From assembly GCF_001612965.1 (NCBI RefSeq), contig NZ_BDBL01000015.1, forward strand, positions 112,413 through 176,412: a DNA stretch of 64,000 bases. Reading direction: 5' to 3'. The position numbers were made by a program, and so were the translations under genes. The stretch comes from Nocardia kruczakiae NBRC 101016. Lineage in GTDB: Bacteria > Actinomycetota > Actinomycetes > Mycobacteriales > Mycobacteriaceae. Positions 17,493-26,088 of this stretch are shown piece by piece (positions within the stretch are counted from its first letter, which is position 1; the number at the start of each line of letters is the position of its first letter). Below the pieces are notes generated by a model. The model was not told the DNA's origin. It saw only the letters and a list, made by a program, of their open reading frames with translations, and did not search any database.

Positions 17493-18322
17493 GCCAGCCT
17501 CGCCGGAAAGAACATGTTCTGCAGCTGGCTCACGGCCAAGTTCGTCATGAAGATGCAGAAAACACTGAGCACGACGGAGGCGTTGACGGCGTTGGCGACC
17601 CCCTTGGGACCACCGGTGGCCTCCAGACCACGCAGGCTGGCGATCGTCACCACGATGATCGCGAACAGAAGAGCCTTGACCACAGAGAAGAGCAGATCGA
17701 CCGGCGTGGCGAAGGCGCCGAAGGACTGCCAGAAACTGGCCGGCACCACCCCGTTGACGTTGGTCGAAATAATAAGACCGGCCGCCACACCCGCCGCGAT
17801 GATCAAAATGCACAGCGCCGGCGCGATCGCGACCATCGCGATGAAACGGGGAACCACAAGTCGCTGCACCGGATTGACACCCATCACGCGCATGGCGTCG
17901 ATTTCTTCCCGGATGGAGCGAGCGCTCAGGTCCGAGGCGATGGTGGATGCGGCCGCTCCACTCATGAGCAGGCCGGCGGCCATCGGCGCCCCTTGACTCA
18001 CTACGCCCAAACCGCTCGCAGCACCGGCAAGCGAGTTGGCGCCGACCTGATCCATCACGCCCCCGACCTGTACCGACACCTCCGCGCCGATCGGCACTGC
18101 CATCAGTAGCGCGGGTAATGCGGTGACTTTGAACAATTTCCACATCTGCTCGATCACCTCGCCGACCGGCAACCGCGCGCCGAACGTGTCGACGACCGAG
18201 AAGCGCGTCACGTCTACGCCCAGGCGCGCCGATCTACCCAGCGTGCCGAGGCCGCGCAGGATACGGTCAACGAACGAGTCGCAGACACGCTGCGCAATCC
18301 CCCCGGATACAGAAATACTCAC
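17489..18322 (-). CDS. yrbEA: MlaE/YrbE family permease, first subunit
   Basis: A 277-residue permease of the MlaE family, first of the mce genes. The coupling segment reads SDLSARSIREEIDAMRVMGV and the end has GLEATGGPKGVANAVNAS followed by the last helix. GTG at 18322 has AGGAGA eight bases upstream; an open frame further upstream is only antisense or overlapping sequence. It starts 49 bp after the aldehyde dehydrogenase stop on the same strand with no terminator in between, so the mce operon is probably co-transcribed with that gene. Confidence 0.93.
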   Translation of the reverse strand: MSISVSGGIAQRVCDSFVDRILRGLGTLGRSARLGVDVTRFSVVDTFGARLPVGEVIEQMWKLFKVTALPALLMAVPIGAEVSVQVGGVMDQVGANSLAGAASGLGVVSQGAPMAAGLLMSGAAASTIASDLSARSIREEIDAMRVMGVNPVQRLVVPRFIAMVAIAPALCILIIAAGVAAGLIISTNVNGVVPASFWQSFGAFATPVDLLFSVVKALLFAIIVVTIASLRGLEATGGPKGVANAVNASVVLSVFCIFMTNLAVSQLQNMFFPARLA

Positions 18323-18371
18323 TGCACATCTCCTGTGGCAGGTCGGATCGAACGAACTGGGCAGGAACGAC

Positions 18372-19769
18372 TCAGCCCATGAGGCGGCGCAGTATCTTCT
18401 GCATCGTCGCGCCATAGGGCGGATAGGCCGCCGCGGGGTCGGGCCGTGACGGCTTGCGCAGCACAGCCTTGTAGTGGCTGAAAGTATCGAACCCGTGTTT
18501 GCCGTGGTAGTTGCCCAGCCCGGAGTCACCGACTCCGCCGAAGGGCAGTTCGGGCACCAGCAGGTGATACAGCAAGTGGTTCACCACCACCGCACCGGAG
18601 GATGTCTGCTCCAGCACCGTGCGCTCGGTATCCCGCGAGGAGGTGAACAGGTACAGCGCCAGTGGCTTGGGCCGGCGATTGACGAATTCGATGGCATGCC
18701 GGACGTTTTCGACCGACAGCAGCGGCAGGATCGGTCCGAAGATCTCCTCGCGCATGAGCTCGGAGCTGGGGTCCGGATCAGTCACCAGGGCGGGTGTCAG
18801 GGTCAGCTTCGCTCGATCGATCACACCGCCGAACTGTTCGCCACCGTGGCTGGCCAGCGCACCGGCCAGCCGGTCGAGTTGGCGTTCGTTCACGATGCGG
18901 GTGGTGTCGTTCGAGCCGTGCGCCGGCAGTTCCGCGAGCAGTCGTTCCACCAGTTGTGGCCGCACCGCGTCCTCGACCAGCACGTAATCCGGCGCGATGC
19001 AGGTCTGCCCGGCGTTGATGGACTTGGCCCAGGCGATCCGGCGAGCGGCGACCTCGATGTCGGCATCCGCGGTGACGATCACCGGACTCTTGCCGCCCAG
19101 CTCCAAGGTCACGGGAGTGAGATGCTGTGCGGCCGCCGTCATCACGGCTTTGCCCACCGTGGTCGAACCGGTGAAGAAGATGTGGTCGAAGCGCTGCTCC
19201 AGCAACCGGCGGTTGACCTTACCGTCGCCGAGGACCACTCGGACCGCCTCGGGATCGACATAACGCGGCAGCAACCGGGCCAGCAGCGCACCGGTACGGC
19301 CGGCGGCGTCGGAGGGCTTGAGCACCACGGTATTTCCCGCTGCAAGTGCGCTCACCAGAGGTTGCACAGTAAGCAGTACCGGGAAGTTCCAGGTGCCGAG
19401 GATCAGCACGACCCCCAGCGGCTCGGGCAGTGACCACGCCTTACCCGGCGCCGTCGCCGCGCTCATCCGCACCGGGTTCGGCCGCATCCAGTGCGCCAGA
19501 TGTGACAGGGTATGGCGAATCTCGTGCCGCACCGGCCCGATATCGGCCATGAACGTCGCCATCGGACTCCGGCCCAAATCGGACTCGACTGCCGCCGCGA
19601 TTTCGGGTTCGCATTCATCGATGAACCGGAGCAGCCCTTCCAATTGCGCTGTCCGCCAGGACAAGGAACGTGTTCGGCCACTGCCGAAAGCCGCGCGAGC
19701 ACTGTCCAGGTCGGCGGTGAAATCCTGGTCGAACGCACCACTCGCCTTCGCGGTGGCCGCGGCGGTCAT
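18372..19769 (-). CDS. aldehyde dehydrogenase (class 3-like)
   Basis: A 465-residue NAD(P)-dependent aldehyde dehydrogenase of the shorter class 3/fatty-aldehyde type. Key parts are LILGTWNFPV, the cofactor loop FTGSTTVGKAV, the general base Glu in LELGGKSP and the catalytic Cys in AGQTCIAPD. The C-terminal GGVGDSGLGNYHGKHGFDTF is typical of the class. ATG 19769 has GGAG upstream. It heads the transcription unit that continues into the mce operon, preceded by a regulon operator at 19864-19880. It likely oxidises an aldehyde released from the imported substrate to an acid. Confidence 0.93.
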   Translation of the reverse strand: MTAAATAKASGAFDQDFTADLDSARAAFGSGRTRSLSWRTAQLEGLLRFIDECEPEIAAAVESDLGRSPMATFMADIGPVRHEIRHTLSHLAHWMRPNPVRMSAATAPGKAWSLPEPLGVVLILGTWNFPVLLTVQPLVSALAAGNTVVLKPSDAAGRTGALLARLLPRYVDPEAVRVVLGDGKVNRRLLEQRFDHIFFTGSTTVGKAVMTAAAQHLTPVTLELGGKSPVIVTADADIEVAARRIAWAKSINAGQTCIAPDYVLVEDAVRPQLVERLLAELPAHGSNDTTRIVNERQLDRLAGALASHGGEQFGGVIDRAKLTLTPALVTDPDPSSELMREEIFGPILPLLSVENVRHAIEFVNRRPKPLALYLFTSSRDTERTVLEQTSSGAVVVNHLLYHLLVPELPFGGVGDSGLGNYHGKHGFDTFSHYKAVLRKPSRPDPAAAYPPYGATMQKILRRLMG

Positions 19770-19863
19770 CGCTGGACTCCAGCGCGATCGCGGGATGTAG
19801 GGGCGCCCCCCACCATGGCCACAAAAGTGGCTGGAACAGGAATAACTTCGAACATGACGAGCA

Positions 19864-19880
19864 CCATACATAGTGTTCAG
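19864..19880 (-). promoter_or_regulatory. regulon operator A (aldehyde dehydrogenase-mce operon)
   Basis: On the minus strand CTGAACACTATGTATGG, 95 bp upstream of the aldehyde dehydrogenase start. It is one of seven related 17-bp sites with core ACA-N3-TGT found only in front of genes of this cluster. Confidence 0.65.
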
Positions 19881-19940
19881 ATGTAATGTCAATCACGTTC
19901 TCCGCCCGGTCGGAAGGCGTGCGAATTGGGGTAAAACATC

Positions 19941-19969
19941 TTGTCTGTACACTGTGTATGGACTACGCT
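19941..19969 (+). promoter_or_regulatory. promoter and operator C of the enoyl-CoA hydratase gene
   Basis: TTGTCT (19941-19946) and TACGCT (19964-19969) with 17-bp spacing fit -35 and -10 boxes. The operator CTGTACACTGTGTATGG (19945-19961) fills the spacer and includes the perfect 11-bp palindrome TACACTGTGTA (19948-19958). A repressor bound here would block RNA polymerase. The start codon lies only eight bases after the -10, so the mRNA is probably leaderless. Confidence 0.65.
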
Positions 19970-19977
19970 GCCAATCT

Positions 19978-20793
19978 ATGTCCGACTGGGAAACTATTTC
20001 TCGTACAAATGTCCTCGAAATTCGCCGTTCCGGTGCCATTTCACAATTGGTCCTGGCTCGCCCGCAGGCCCTCAACGCCTTCGACCTCGCGCTGCAGAGC
20101 GAATTACGCAATGCCGTGGAAACGGCGGCTACCGACGATTCGGTGCGCTGCGTGATACTCACCGGCGCCGGTCGTGCGTTTTCTGCCGGCGCCGACCTTT
20201 CACTCGATGACCTGTCCGACGGAACCCGACTGGCGCCACGGACCGAGGAAGAGCTGCGCCTGCGGTACAACCCGACAGTGCGTGCCCTGCGAAACATGCC
20301 CAAACCGGTGATAGCCGCGGTCAACGGCGCGGCCGTCGGCGCGGGATGTTCGCTCGCGTTGGCCTGCGATCAGATCGTGGCGGCTCGGTCGGCATCCTTC
20401 ACCCTCGCGTTCGCGCGAGTCGGTCTGACCTTGGACGCCGGGTCGTCACTGCTGCTCGGAGCACGGGTGGGACTGGGCCGGGCTACCAGGATGGCGCTGC
20501 TGGCAGAACGCGTCGACGCCGAGACCGCCCTGAGATGGGGCATGGTCGATGAGATCGTGGACGACGACGCGTTGCCCGGACGCACCGGCGAACTGGCTGC
20601 CCAGCTGGCCGCCGGACCCACAGGCGCGTTCGCGGCGACCAAGCGCAGCCTCAACACGGCGCTGCTCTCCGGACTGGACGCGAGTTTCGAAGTCGAGGTG
20701 GCCGGCCAGACGCGATTGGTCGATTCACCCGATTTCCGGGAGGGGGTCACCGCGTTCACACAGCGACGTCCCCCTGCGTTCACCGGTAACTGA
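19978..20793 (+). CDS. enoyl-CoA hydratase/isomerase family protein
   Basis: A 271-residue crotonase. It has the CoA-binding A-helix region (RPQALNAFDLALQSELR), the oxyanion-hole stretch SAGADLSLDDLSD and the second oxyanion segment NGAAVGAGCSLALACD. The usual hydratase Glu pair is not clear: the segment after VGLTLDAGSS resembles PaaG/isomerase-like or atypical crotonases, so isomerase or hydratase are both possible. ATG 19978 is chosen because it follows a well-placed promoter. Divergent from the aldehyde dehydrogenase-mce unit, each side with its own operator. Confidence 0.88.
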   Translation: MSDWETISRTNVLEIRRSGAISQLVLARPQALNAFDLALQSELRNAVETAATDDSVRCVILTGAGRAFSAGADLSLDDLSDGTRLAPRTEEELRLRYNPTVRALRNMPKPVIAAVNGAAVGAGCSLALACDQIVAARSASFTLAFARVGLTLDAGSSLLLGARVGLGRATRMALLAERVDAETALRWGMVDEIVDDDALPGRTGELAAQLAAGPTGAFAATKRSLNTALLSGLDASFEVEVAGQTRLVDSPDFREGVTAFTQRRPPAFTGN

Positions 20794-20805
20794 AAGTGCC
20801 GCCGC

Positions 20806-21615
20806 TCAGTCTGTTTCGGCAAGAGCGGCAAGCAGCGCCGCATCGAACTCGGCAGCGGCTTCCAGCATCGGATAGTGGCCGGTGTCGAGTTCGACGAGCG
20901 TGCTGCCGAGACGCTCGCACACCCAGCGCGCGCCGCGCACCGACAATGCGGGGTCGGCAGTGCCGATGATCTGAGTCACCGGTATCGCCACGCGGTCCAG
21001 GATGTGGGTCTGATCGGTGCACAGAAGGGTCCGCATAGCGGCCCCGGCCGCCCAGCTCGGCGTCTGCAGCGAGACTCTGTGCAGCCAGTCGAGCAGGTCC
21101 GGGTTCGGCGGTTCCTTGAATGGATCGCCCACCGCACTGCGGCGCAGGGCGATCCGGTCGCGGTGCTCGGCGTTGAGGATGGCGGTCAACGGTCCCTCGG
21201 CGGGCACGCCGAAAGGGAAGGACTCGGTACGAGACGCGGCGACACCATTGGAGGCGACCATGACGACGCGTTCGACCGCGGCCGGATGATCACAAGCCAG
21301 GCGCAGTGCGACCATGCCGCCGAGCGACCAGCCCACCACCGCCGCGATCGGAATGCCGAGGGCGACCAGCACGTCGGCCGCGTCCTCGGCGAGTGATCCG
21401 ATGTCGTACCCGTCCAGCGGCGCGTCGGAACCACCGTGGCCCCGCATATCCATGGCCAGCACCTGATAGTCGGCGTCCGCCAATACTCGGATCTGCCGGT
21501 CCCAGACCTCCCCACTGAGACTCCAGCCGTGTATCAGGAGGACCGGTCGCCCCGTCCCCAGCACCCGGACGTTGATGCGCACATTGTCACGGGTCTCGAC
21601 GAGGCGTTCGGACAT
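20806..21615 (-). CDS. alpha/beta-fold hydrolase
   Basis: A 269-residue serine hydrolase: oxyanion motif LLIHGWSLSGEVWD, nucleophile elbow VGWSLGGM (Ser about 97), acid in IIGTADPALS and catalytic His in DTGHYPMLEA. No signal peptide, so cytoplasmic. In a cluster with a Baeyer-Villiger monooxygenase it is a good candidate to open the ester or lactone that such an enzyme makes. ATG 21615 follows AGGGAGAACC. It lies 87 bp behind the fadB gene on the same strand and is probably the last gene of the thiolase-fadB-hydrolase unit. Confidence 0.88.
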   Translation of the reverse strand: MSERLVETRDNVRINVRVLGTGRPVLLIHGWSLSGEVWDRQIRVLADADYQVLAMDMRGHGGSDAPLDGYDIGSLAEDAADVLVALGIPIAAVVGWSLGGMVALRLACDHPAAVERVVMVASNGVAASRTESFPFGVPAEGPLTAILNAEHRDRIALRRSAVGDPFKEPPNPDLLDWLHRVSLQTPSWAAGAAMRTLLCTDQTHILDRVAIPVTQIIGTADPALSVRGARWVCERLGSTLVELDTGHYPMLEAAAEFDAALLAALAETD

Positions 21616-21702
21616 GGTTCTCCCTCAATGGATTACGGATGGGGGGCGGCCCAGGACGGGCGGATCGGACCGGGGGCCGAGAACTACAGCGGCCCGGAAA
21701 AC

Positions 21703-23904
21703 TCAGGAGCGCACAGGCTCCCGGGCTGCGTGTGCGGCCGCGAGTGTGCCGCCCTCGCCGGCGAGGGCGACCAGTGAGGCCGGCGGTGCGAAGCGGTCGC
21801 CGTAAGCGGCGGCCAACTCCTCGGCACGGCGCACGAAACCCGCTACGCCTCCGGCATATCCGTCGATGTACTGCAGAACACCACCGGTCCAGCCGGGATA
21901 ACCGATGCCCAGCAACGAGCCGATGTTGGCGTCGGGCACCGACTCCAGAACACCCTCGTCGAGACACTTCACCGACTCGATCGCCTCGACGAACAGCATT
22001 CGCTCCTTGACATCGGTGAACGGCACATCCGCCCGCGACGCCCCGAAAGCCTCTGCCAGATGCGGCCACAGTCGCTGCCGGACACCGTCGACGTATTCGT
22101 AGAAGCCGGCCCCCGCCAACCGACCGGCGCGGCCGAACTCGTTCAACATGCGATCGAGCACCGCCTCGGCCGGATGCGCGACCCAGGTGCCGCCCGCGGC
22201 ATTCGCGGCGTCGCGGGAAGCGTCACGCACTCGCCGCAGCAGTTCCAGATTCAGCTCGTCGGCCAGTTGCAGTGCCGGGGCCGGGTAGCCCGCCCGGGTC
22301 GTCGCCTGTTCGATCACCGGCGCCGGCACACCTTCTCCCAGCATGGCCAACGCCTCGTTGACGAAGGTGCCGATCACCCGGCTGGTGAAGAACCCCCGGC
22401 TGTCGTTGACCACGATCGGTGTCTTGGCGATCAGACGCGCCAGATCCAATGCGCGGGAAAGGGTTTCCTGCGAGGTGCGCTCACCCTTGATGATCTCGAG
22501 CAGCGGCATCCGGTCCACCGGGCTGAAGAAGTGCAACCCGATGAAGCGTGCAGGGTCGGTGACACTGGCGGCGAGCCCCGTGATCGGCAGGGTAGATGTG
22601 TTCGATCCGATCAGCGCGTCGGGGGCCAGCAGCGGCTCGATCTCACGAAGCACATTCGTCTTGAGCGCTGGATCCTCGAAGACCGCCTCGATCACGAGAT
22701 CGGCACCGGCCGCGTCGGCGGCATCGGCGGTCGGCTGGATACGAGCCAGCACCTCGTCCCGGAACTTCGCGGAGACCAGCCCGGACTTCACTCGCTTGTC
22801 GAGCACCCGCTGCGAATAACCTTTGCCACGCTGTGCGGCCTCGGCGGTCACGTCTTTGAGTACGACCTCGATTCCCGAGACCGCACACTGGTAGGCGATT
22901 CCCGCACCCATCATCCCGGCACCGAGCACGATCGCCTTACGCGGCGACCACGGCTCACGCGCCGTATCACGGCCGCGGGGTCCGCTGACCACTCGCATAT
23001 CGAAGAAGTTCGCCTGAATCATATTCTTCGCGATCTGACCGGTCGCCAGATCCAGGAAGTAGCGCGCCTCGATCGTCAAGGCGTTGTCGACATCGACCTG
23101 AGCGCCTTCGACCGCAGCGGCGAGGATGTTCTCCCGCGCCGGGCAGGGAGCGCCTTTCGTCTGCGCACGTAGGCTGGCCGCCAGGGCGGGCAGGGTCGCG
23201 GCCAGCGCCTGCCCGCGGTCGCCCGGAGCGCCGCCGGGAATGTCGAATCCCGTTGTGTCCCATGGCTGTCGAGCATCGGCGTGCTCCCGGATCCAGGCCG
23301 CTGCGGCCGCGGGTAGTTCAGCTACGGTGGACACGACTTCATCGACGAGACCGAGTTCGCGCGCGTGGGCCACCGTGTGTTTTTTGCCGGTGAGCAGCAG
23401 CTCCTGCAGTGCCACCCGGACTCCGAGCATGCGCACCGATCGCACCACTCCCCCCGCACCGGGCAGCAGGCCCAGCGTGACCTCCGGCAGTCCGAGGCGC
23501 AGATCGGGCGCATCGACGACGATTCGGTGGTGGGCGGCCAGGGCAAGTTCCAGACCGCCTCCCAGTGCCGAGCCGTTGATCGCCGCGACCACCGGAACCG
23601 GCAGTTTCTCCAGCCGCCGCAGCAGGGCGCTGTTGCGTTCGACGAACGCGGCGAACTCGTCGAGCCGGTCGCGGCTCGCCGTGCGCAGGTCGTTCAGGTC
23701 ACCACCGGCGAAGAAGGTCTTCTTGGCGGAGGTGATGATCACCCCCGTCACATCATCGGCCCGCTCGATGGCGTCGAGTTCGGCGGCGAGGGACTCCACG
23801 AACAGTGAATTCATCGTGTTGACACGTTGATTCGGGTCATCGATCGTCAAGGTGACGATCCCGTCCGGATCGCGCGTCAGGTGAATTGCGCTGGCAGTGC
23901 TCAT
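21703..23904 (-). CDS. fadB: FadB-type bifunctional enoyl-CoA hydratase/3-hydroxyacyl-CoA dehydrogenase
   Basis: A 733-residue multifunctional beta-oxidation protein. The N-terminal crotonase half has FFAGGDLNDL, NGSALGGGLELALAAH and the Glu-bearing LGLPEVTLGLLPGAGG. The NAD domain begins near residue 320 with VLGAGMMGAGIAYQCA, and the dehydrogenase half has SNTSTLPITGLA and the catalytic His region GLHFFSPVDRMPLLEI. This performs hydration and NAD-linked oxidation of acyl-CoA. It starts 33 bp after the thiolase stop, the usual fadA-fadB pairing. Confidence 0.95.
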   Translation of the reverse strand: MSTASAIHLTRDPDGIVTLTIDDPNQRVNTMNSLFVESLAAELDAIERADDVTGVIITSAKKTFFAGGDLNDLRTASRDRLDEFAAFVERNSALLRRLEKLPVPVVAAINGSALGGGLELALAAHHRIVVDAPDLRLGLPEVTLGLLPGAGGVVRSVRMLGVRVALQELLLTGKKHTVAHARELGLVDEVVSTVAELPAAAAAWIREHADARQPWDTTGFDIPGGAPGDRGQALAATLPALAASLRAQTKGAPCPARENILAAAVEGAQVDVDNALTIEARYFLDLATGQIAKNMIQANFFDMRVVSGPRGRDTAREPWSPRKAIVLGAGMMGAGIAYQCAVSGIEVVLKDVTAEAAQRGKGYSQRVLDKRVKSGLVSAKFRDEVLARIQPTADAADAAGADLVIEAVFEDPALKTNVLREIEPLLAPDALIGSNTSTLPITGLAASVTDPARFIGLHFFSPVDRMPLLEIIKGERTSQETLSRALDLARLIAKTPIVVNDSRGFFTSRVIGTFVNEALAMLGEGVPAPVIEQATTRAGYPAPALQLADELNLELLRRVRDASRDAANAAGGTWVAHPAEAVLDRMLNEFGRAGRLAGAGFYEYVDGVRQRLWPHLAEAFGASRADVPFTDVKERMLFVEAIESVKCLDEGVLESVPDANIGSLLGIGYPGWTGGVLQYIDGYAGGVAGFVRRAEELAAAYGDRFAPPASLVALAGEGGTLAAAHAAREPVRS

Positions 23905-23937
23905 CGTATTTCCGTGTCCTTTTGGGTTCGTCGACGA

Positions 23938-25155
23938 TCAGAGGGCTTCTACGACGGTGGCGATGCCCATCCCGCCACCCACACACAGCGTCACCAGGCC
24001 GTATCGGCCGCCGGTTCTGTGCAGTTCGTCCAGCACGGTGCCGACCAGCATCGCCCCGGTGGCGCCGAGCGGATGGCCCATCGCTATCGCGCCGCCGTTG
24101 ACGTTGACCTTGTCGAGATCGACGTCGAGATCCTTGACGAAACGCATGACGACCGAGGCGAATGCCTCGTTGACCTCGAAGAGATCGATGTCTTCCACGG
24201 CCAGGCCCGCCTTGGCCAGCGCCTTGCGCGATGCCGGGGCGGGGGCGGTCAGCATGATGGTCGGGTTGTCACCGGAGACCGCGGTGGACACGATGCGTCC
24301 GCGCGGAGTCAGCCCCAGTTCGGCGCCCGCACGTTCACTGCCGATCACCAGGAGCGCCGCCCCGTCGACGATGCCCGAGCTGTTGCCGGCGTGGTGGACA
24401 TGATCGATCCGCTCGACGTGCGGGAATTCCTGCAGCGCAACAGCATCGAATCCAGCGGAGGCGCCCAGCGCGGCGAAGGATGGGCTGAGCTTGGCGAGCG
24501 ACTCGACACTGGTACCCGGGCGAATGGTCTCGTGGCGGTCGAGCACGATTCGGCCGTTGCGGTCGCGCACCGGCACCACCGAACCCTCGAACCGCCCCTC
24601 CGACTCGGCCTTCGCGGCGAGCTCGTGCGAGCGTGCGGCGAACTCGTCCACATCGGCGCGCCCGAAACCCTCGATGGTGGCGATCAGATCGGCGCCGATG
24701 CCCTGGGGCACGAATCCGGTGACGAGGTTGGTCATCGGGTCTTCCATCCAGGCCGCCCCGTCGGAGCTCATCGGCACCCGGGACATGGATTCGACACCGC
24801 CTGCCAGCACCACGTCCTCGAAGCCGGAACGCACCTTCTGCGCCGCGAGGTTGACCGCTTCCAGACCGGAGGCACAGAAACGGTTGATCTGCACTCCCGC
24901 GACTGTGTGCGGCAGCCCCGACACCAGCGCGGCTGTCCGGGCGATGTCGCCGCCCTGCTCCCCCACGGGAGTCACCACGCCGAGCACGATGTCGTCGACT
25001 CGACCGGGATCCAGCGATGGGTTGCGCTCGAGCACAGCTTCGATGGTCCCGCTCGCCAGGTCGATCGGTTTGATGGTGTGCAGGGAACCGGAATTCTTAC
25101 CCCGGCCCCTGGGGGTCCGGACGGCGTCGTAGATCAGCGCCTGTGTCTCCGGCAT
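23938..25155 (-). CDS. fadA: acetyl-CoA C-acetyltransferase (thiolase)
   Basis: A 405-residue thiolase that cleaves 3-ketoacyl-CoA with CoA. The acyl-accepting Cys is in [12 protein letters not shown] (about residue 92), the His in [18 protein letters not shown], and the second Cys in [11 protein letters not shown] 25155 follows AAGGAG. First gene of the thiolase-fadB-hydrolase unit, with operator E (25213-25229) about 60 bp upstream. Confidence 0.95.
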   Translation of the reverse strand: MPETQALIYDAVRTPRGRGKNSGSLHTIKPIDLASGTIEAVLERNPSLDPGRVDDIVLGVVTPVGEQGGDIARTAALVSGLPHTVAGVQINRFCASGLEAVNLAAQKVRSGFEDVVLAGGVESMSRVPMSSDGAAWMEDPMTNLVTGFVPQGIGADLIATIEGFGRADVDEFAARSHELAAKAESEGRFEGSVVPVRDRNGRIVLDRHETIRPGTSVESLAKLSPSFAALGASAGFDAVALQEFPHVERIDHVHHAGNSSGIVDGAALLVIGSERAGAELGLTPRGRIVSTAVSGDNPTIMLTAPAPASRKALAKAGLAVEDIDLFEVNEAFASVVMRFVKDLDVDLDKVNVNGGAIAMGHPLGATGAMLVGTVLDELHRTGGRYGLVTLCVGGGMGIATVVEAL

Positions 25156-25212
25156 GAGGACTCCTTACCTATTGATATTCGCGAGTGCCGCTGCGATCAG
25201 GCACTTTCCGGA

Positions 25213-25229
25213 CCATACAACGTGTATGA
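25213..25229 (-). promoter_or_regulatory. regulon operator E (thiolase-fadB unit)
   Basis: CATACA (25214-25219), three bases, TGTATG (25223-25228) is a perfect 6-bp inverted repeat, the most symmetric copy of the regulon site. It lies between the thiolase start and the end of the nitroreductase gene, placing it in the thiolase promoter region. Confidence 0.7.
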
Positions 25230-25238
25230 ACTATATGT

Positions 25239-25946
25239 CTAGCCTTCGCAAAATGTCGCTAATTGGTTCAGGTCCTGCCGATCGGTGCGATAGGAGTTGA
25301 CCGGGTGATCGTCATCGGCGTAGCCGAACGAGATTCCCACCAGCACCTGCCGATTCGCGGGCAGGCCGAAGTGCCGCCGTATGAGGGGCGCCTGAGTGGC
25401 CAGCGCGGCCTGCGGAATGGTTCCGATCCCGCGGCTGTGCGCGGCGAGCAAGAAATTCGAGACAAAGATCCCGCAATCGACGGCACCATAGGAGCCGAGC
25501 GCCCGCTCGGTGGTCACAATCGCGACGTGCGGCGCATCGAATAGTTCGAAATTGCGCAACATCTGCCGGCCAGAAGCGATCCGATCACCCTTTTCGATGC
25601 CGAGACTCGAATACAGCTGCCGGCCGCTGATCTGCCGCCGCTCGCGATATACACCTTCATACGCTTCCGGAAACGCGATGTCGGGCGACTGCTGCAACCC
25701 TTCGGCAATAGCGGAGCGCAACGCAGCGCGGAAGCGCTCGGTTTCGGCCCCGCTCGTCACGTGCACATGCCAGGGCTGGGTGTTGCACCACGACGGCGAG
25801 CGACGGGCCAGGTCGAGTATCCGCAGGATCTCCTCGCGCGCAACAGGTTCCGGCCGGAATGCGCGACAACTCCATCGATCGGCCAGCAGGCGTTCCAGCG
25901 CCGCGGTGGCCTCGTCGTCGGAACGGAGAACAGCAGTGTCAGGCAT
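25239..25946 (-). CDS. nitroreductase family FMN oxidoreductase
   Basis: A 235-residue nitroreductase-fold enzyme. The N-terminal FMN-binding stretch RWSCRAFRPEPV and the family signature SWCNTQPWHVHV are present, as are GAVDCGIFVSNFLLAAHSRG and GIGTIPQ. Such enzymes use NAD(P)H and FMN to reduce nitro groups, quinones or enones. An ene-reductase-like role on the imported compound would fit the cluster but is inferred. It is divergent from the MpaB-type oxygenase gene and shares its control region; its stop is 83 bp upstream of the thiolase start. Confidence 0.85.
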   Translation of the reverse strand: MPDTAVLRSDDEATAALERLLADRWSCRAFRPEPVAREEILRILDLARRSPSWCNTQPWHVHVTSGAETERFRAALRSAIAEGLQQSPDIAFPEAYEGVYRERRQISGRQLYSSLGIEKGDRIASGRQMLRNFELFDAPHVAIVTTERALGSYGAVDCGIFVSNFLLAAHSRGIGTIPQAALATQAPLIRRHFGLPANRQVLVGISFGYADDDHPVNSYRTDRQDLNQLATFCEG

Positions 25947-26025
25947 GGCGGATTCCTTACCGAAGATGGCAAACGACCGGCATCGCGGGCAAGAGCCTTA
26001 CGAACAACGAAGCCAGACAGTCAGT

Positions 26026-26054
26026 GTAGACATAGTGTTCAGTCGGGTCTACCC
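26026..26054 (+). promoter_or_regulatory. promoter and operator F (oxygenase/nitroreductase divergent region)
   Basis: GTAGACATAGTGTTCAG (26026-26042) matches the regulon site (minus strand CTGAACACTATGTCTAC). It overlaps a possible -35 TAGACA (26027-26032) spaced 16 bp from TACCCT (26049-26054). The first 12 bases of the minus-strand site are identical to operator A. Confidence 0.6.
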
Positions 26055-26088
26055 TCGCTGTAACCACAGTCACAACGAGGAGATGGAA

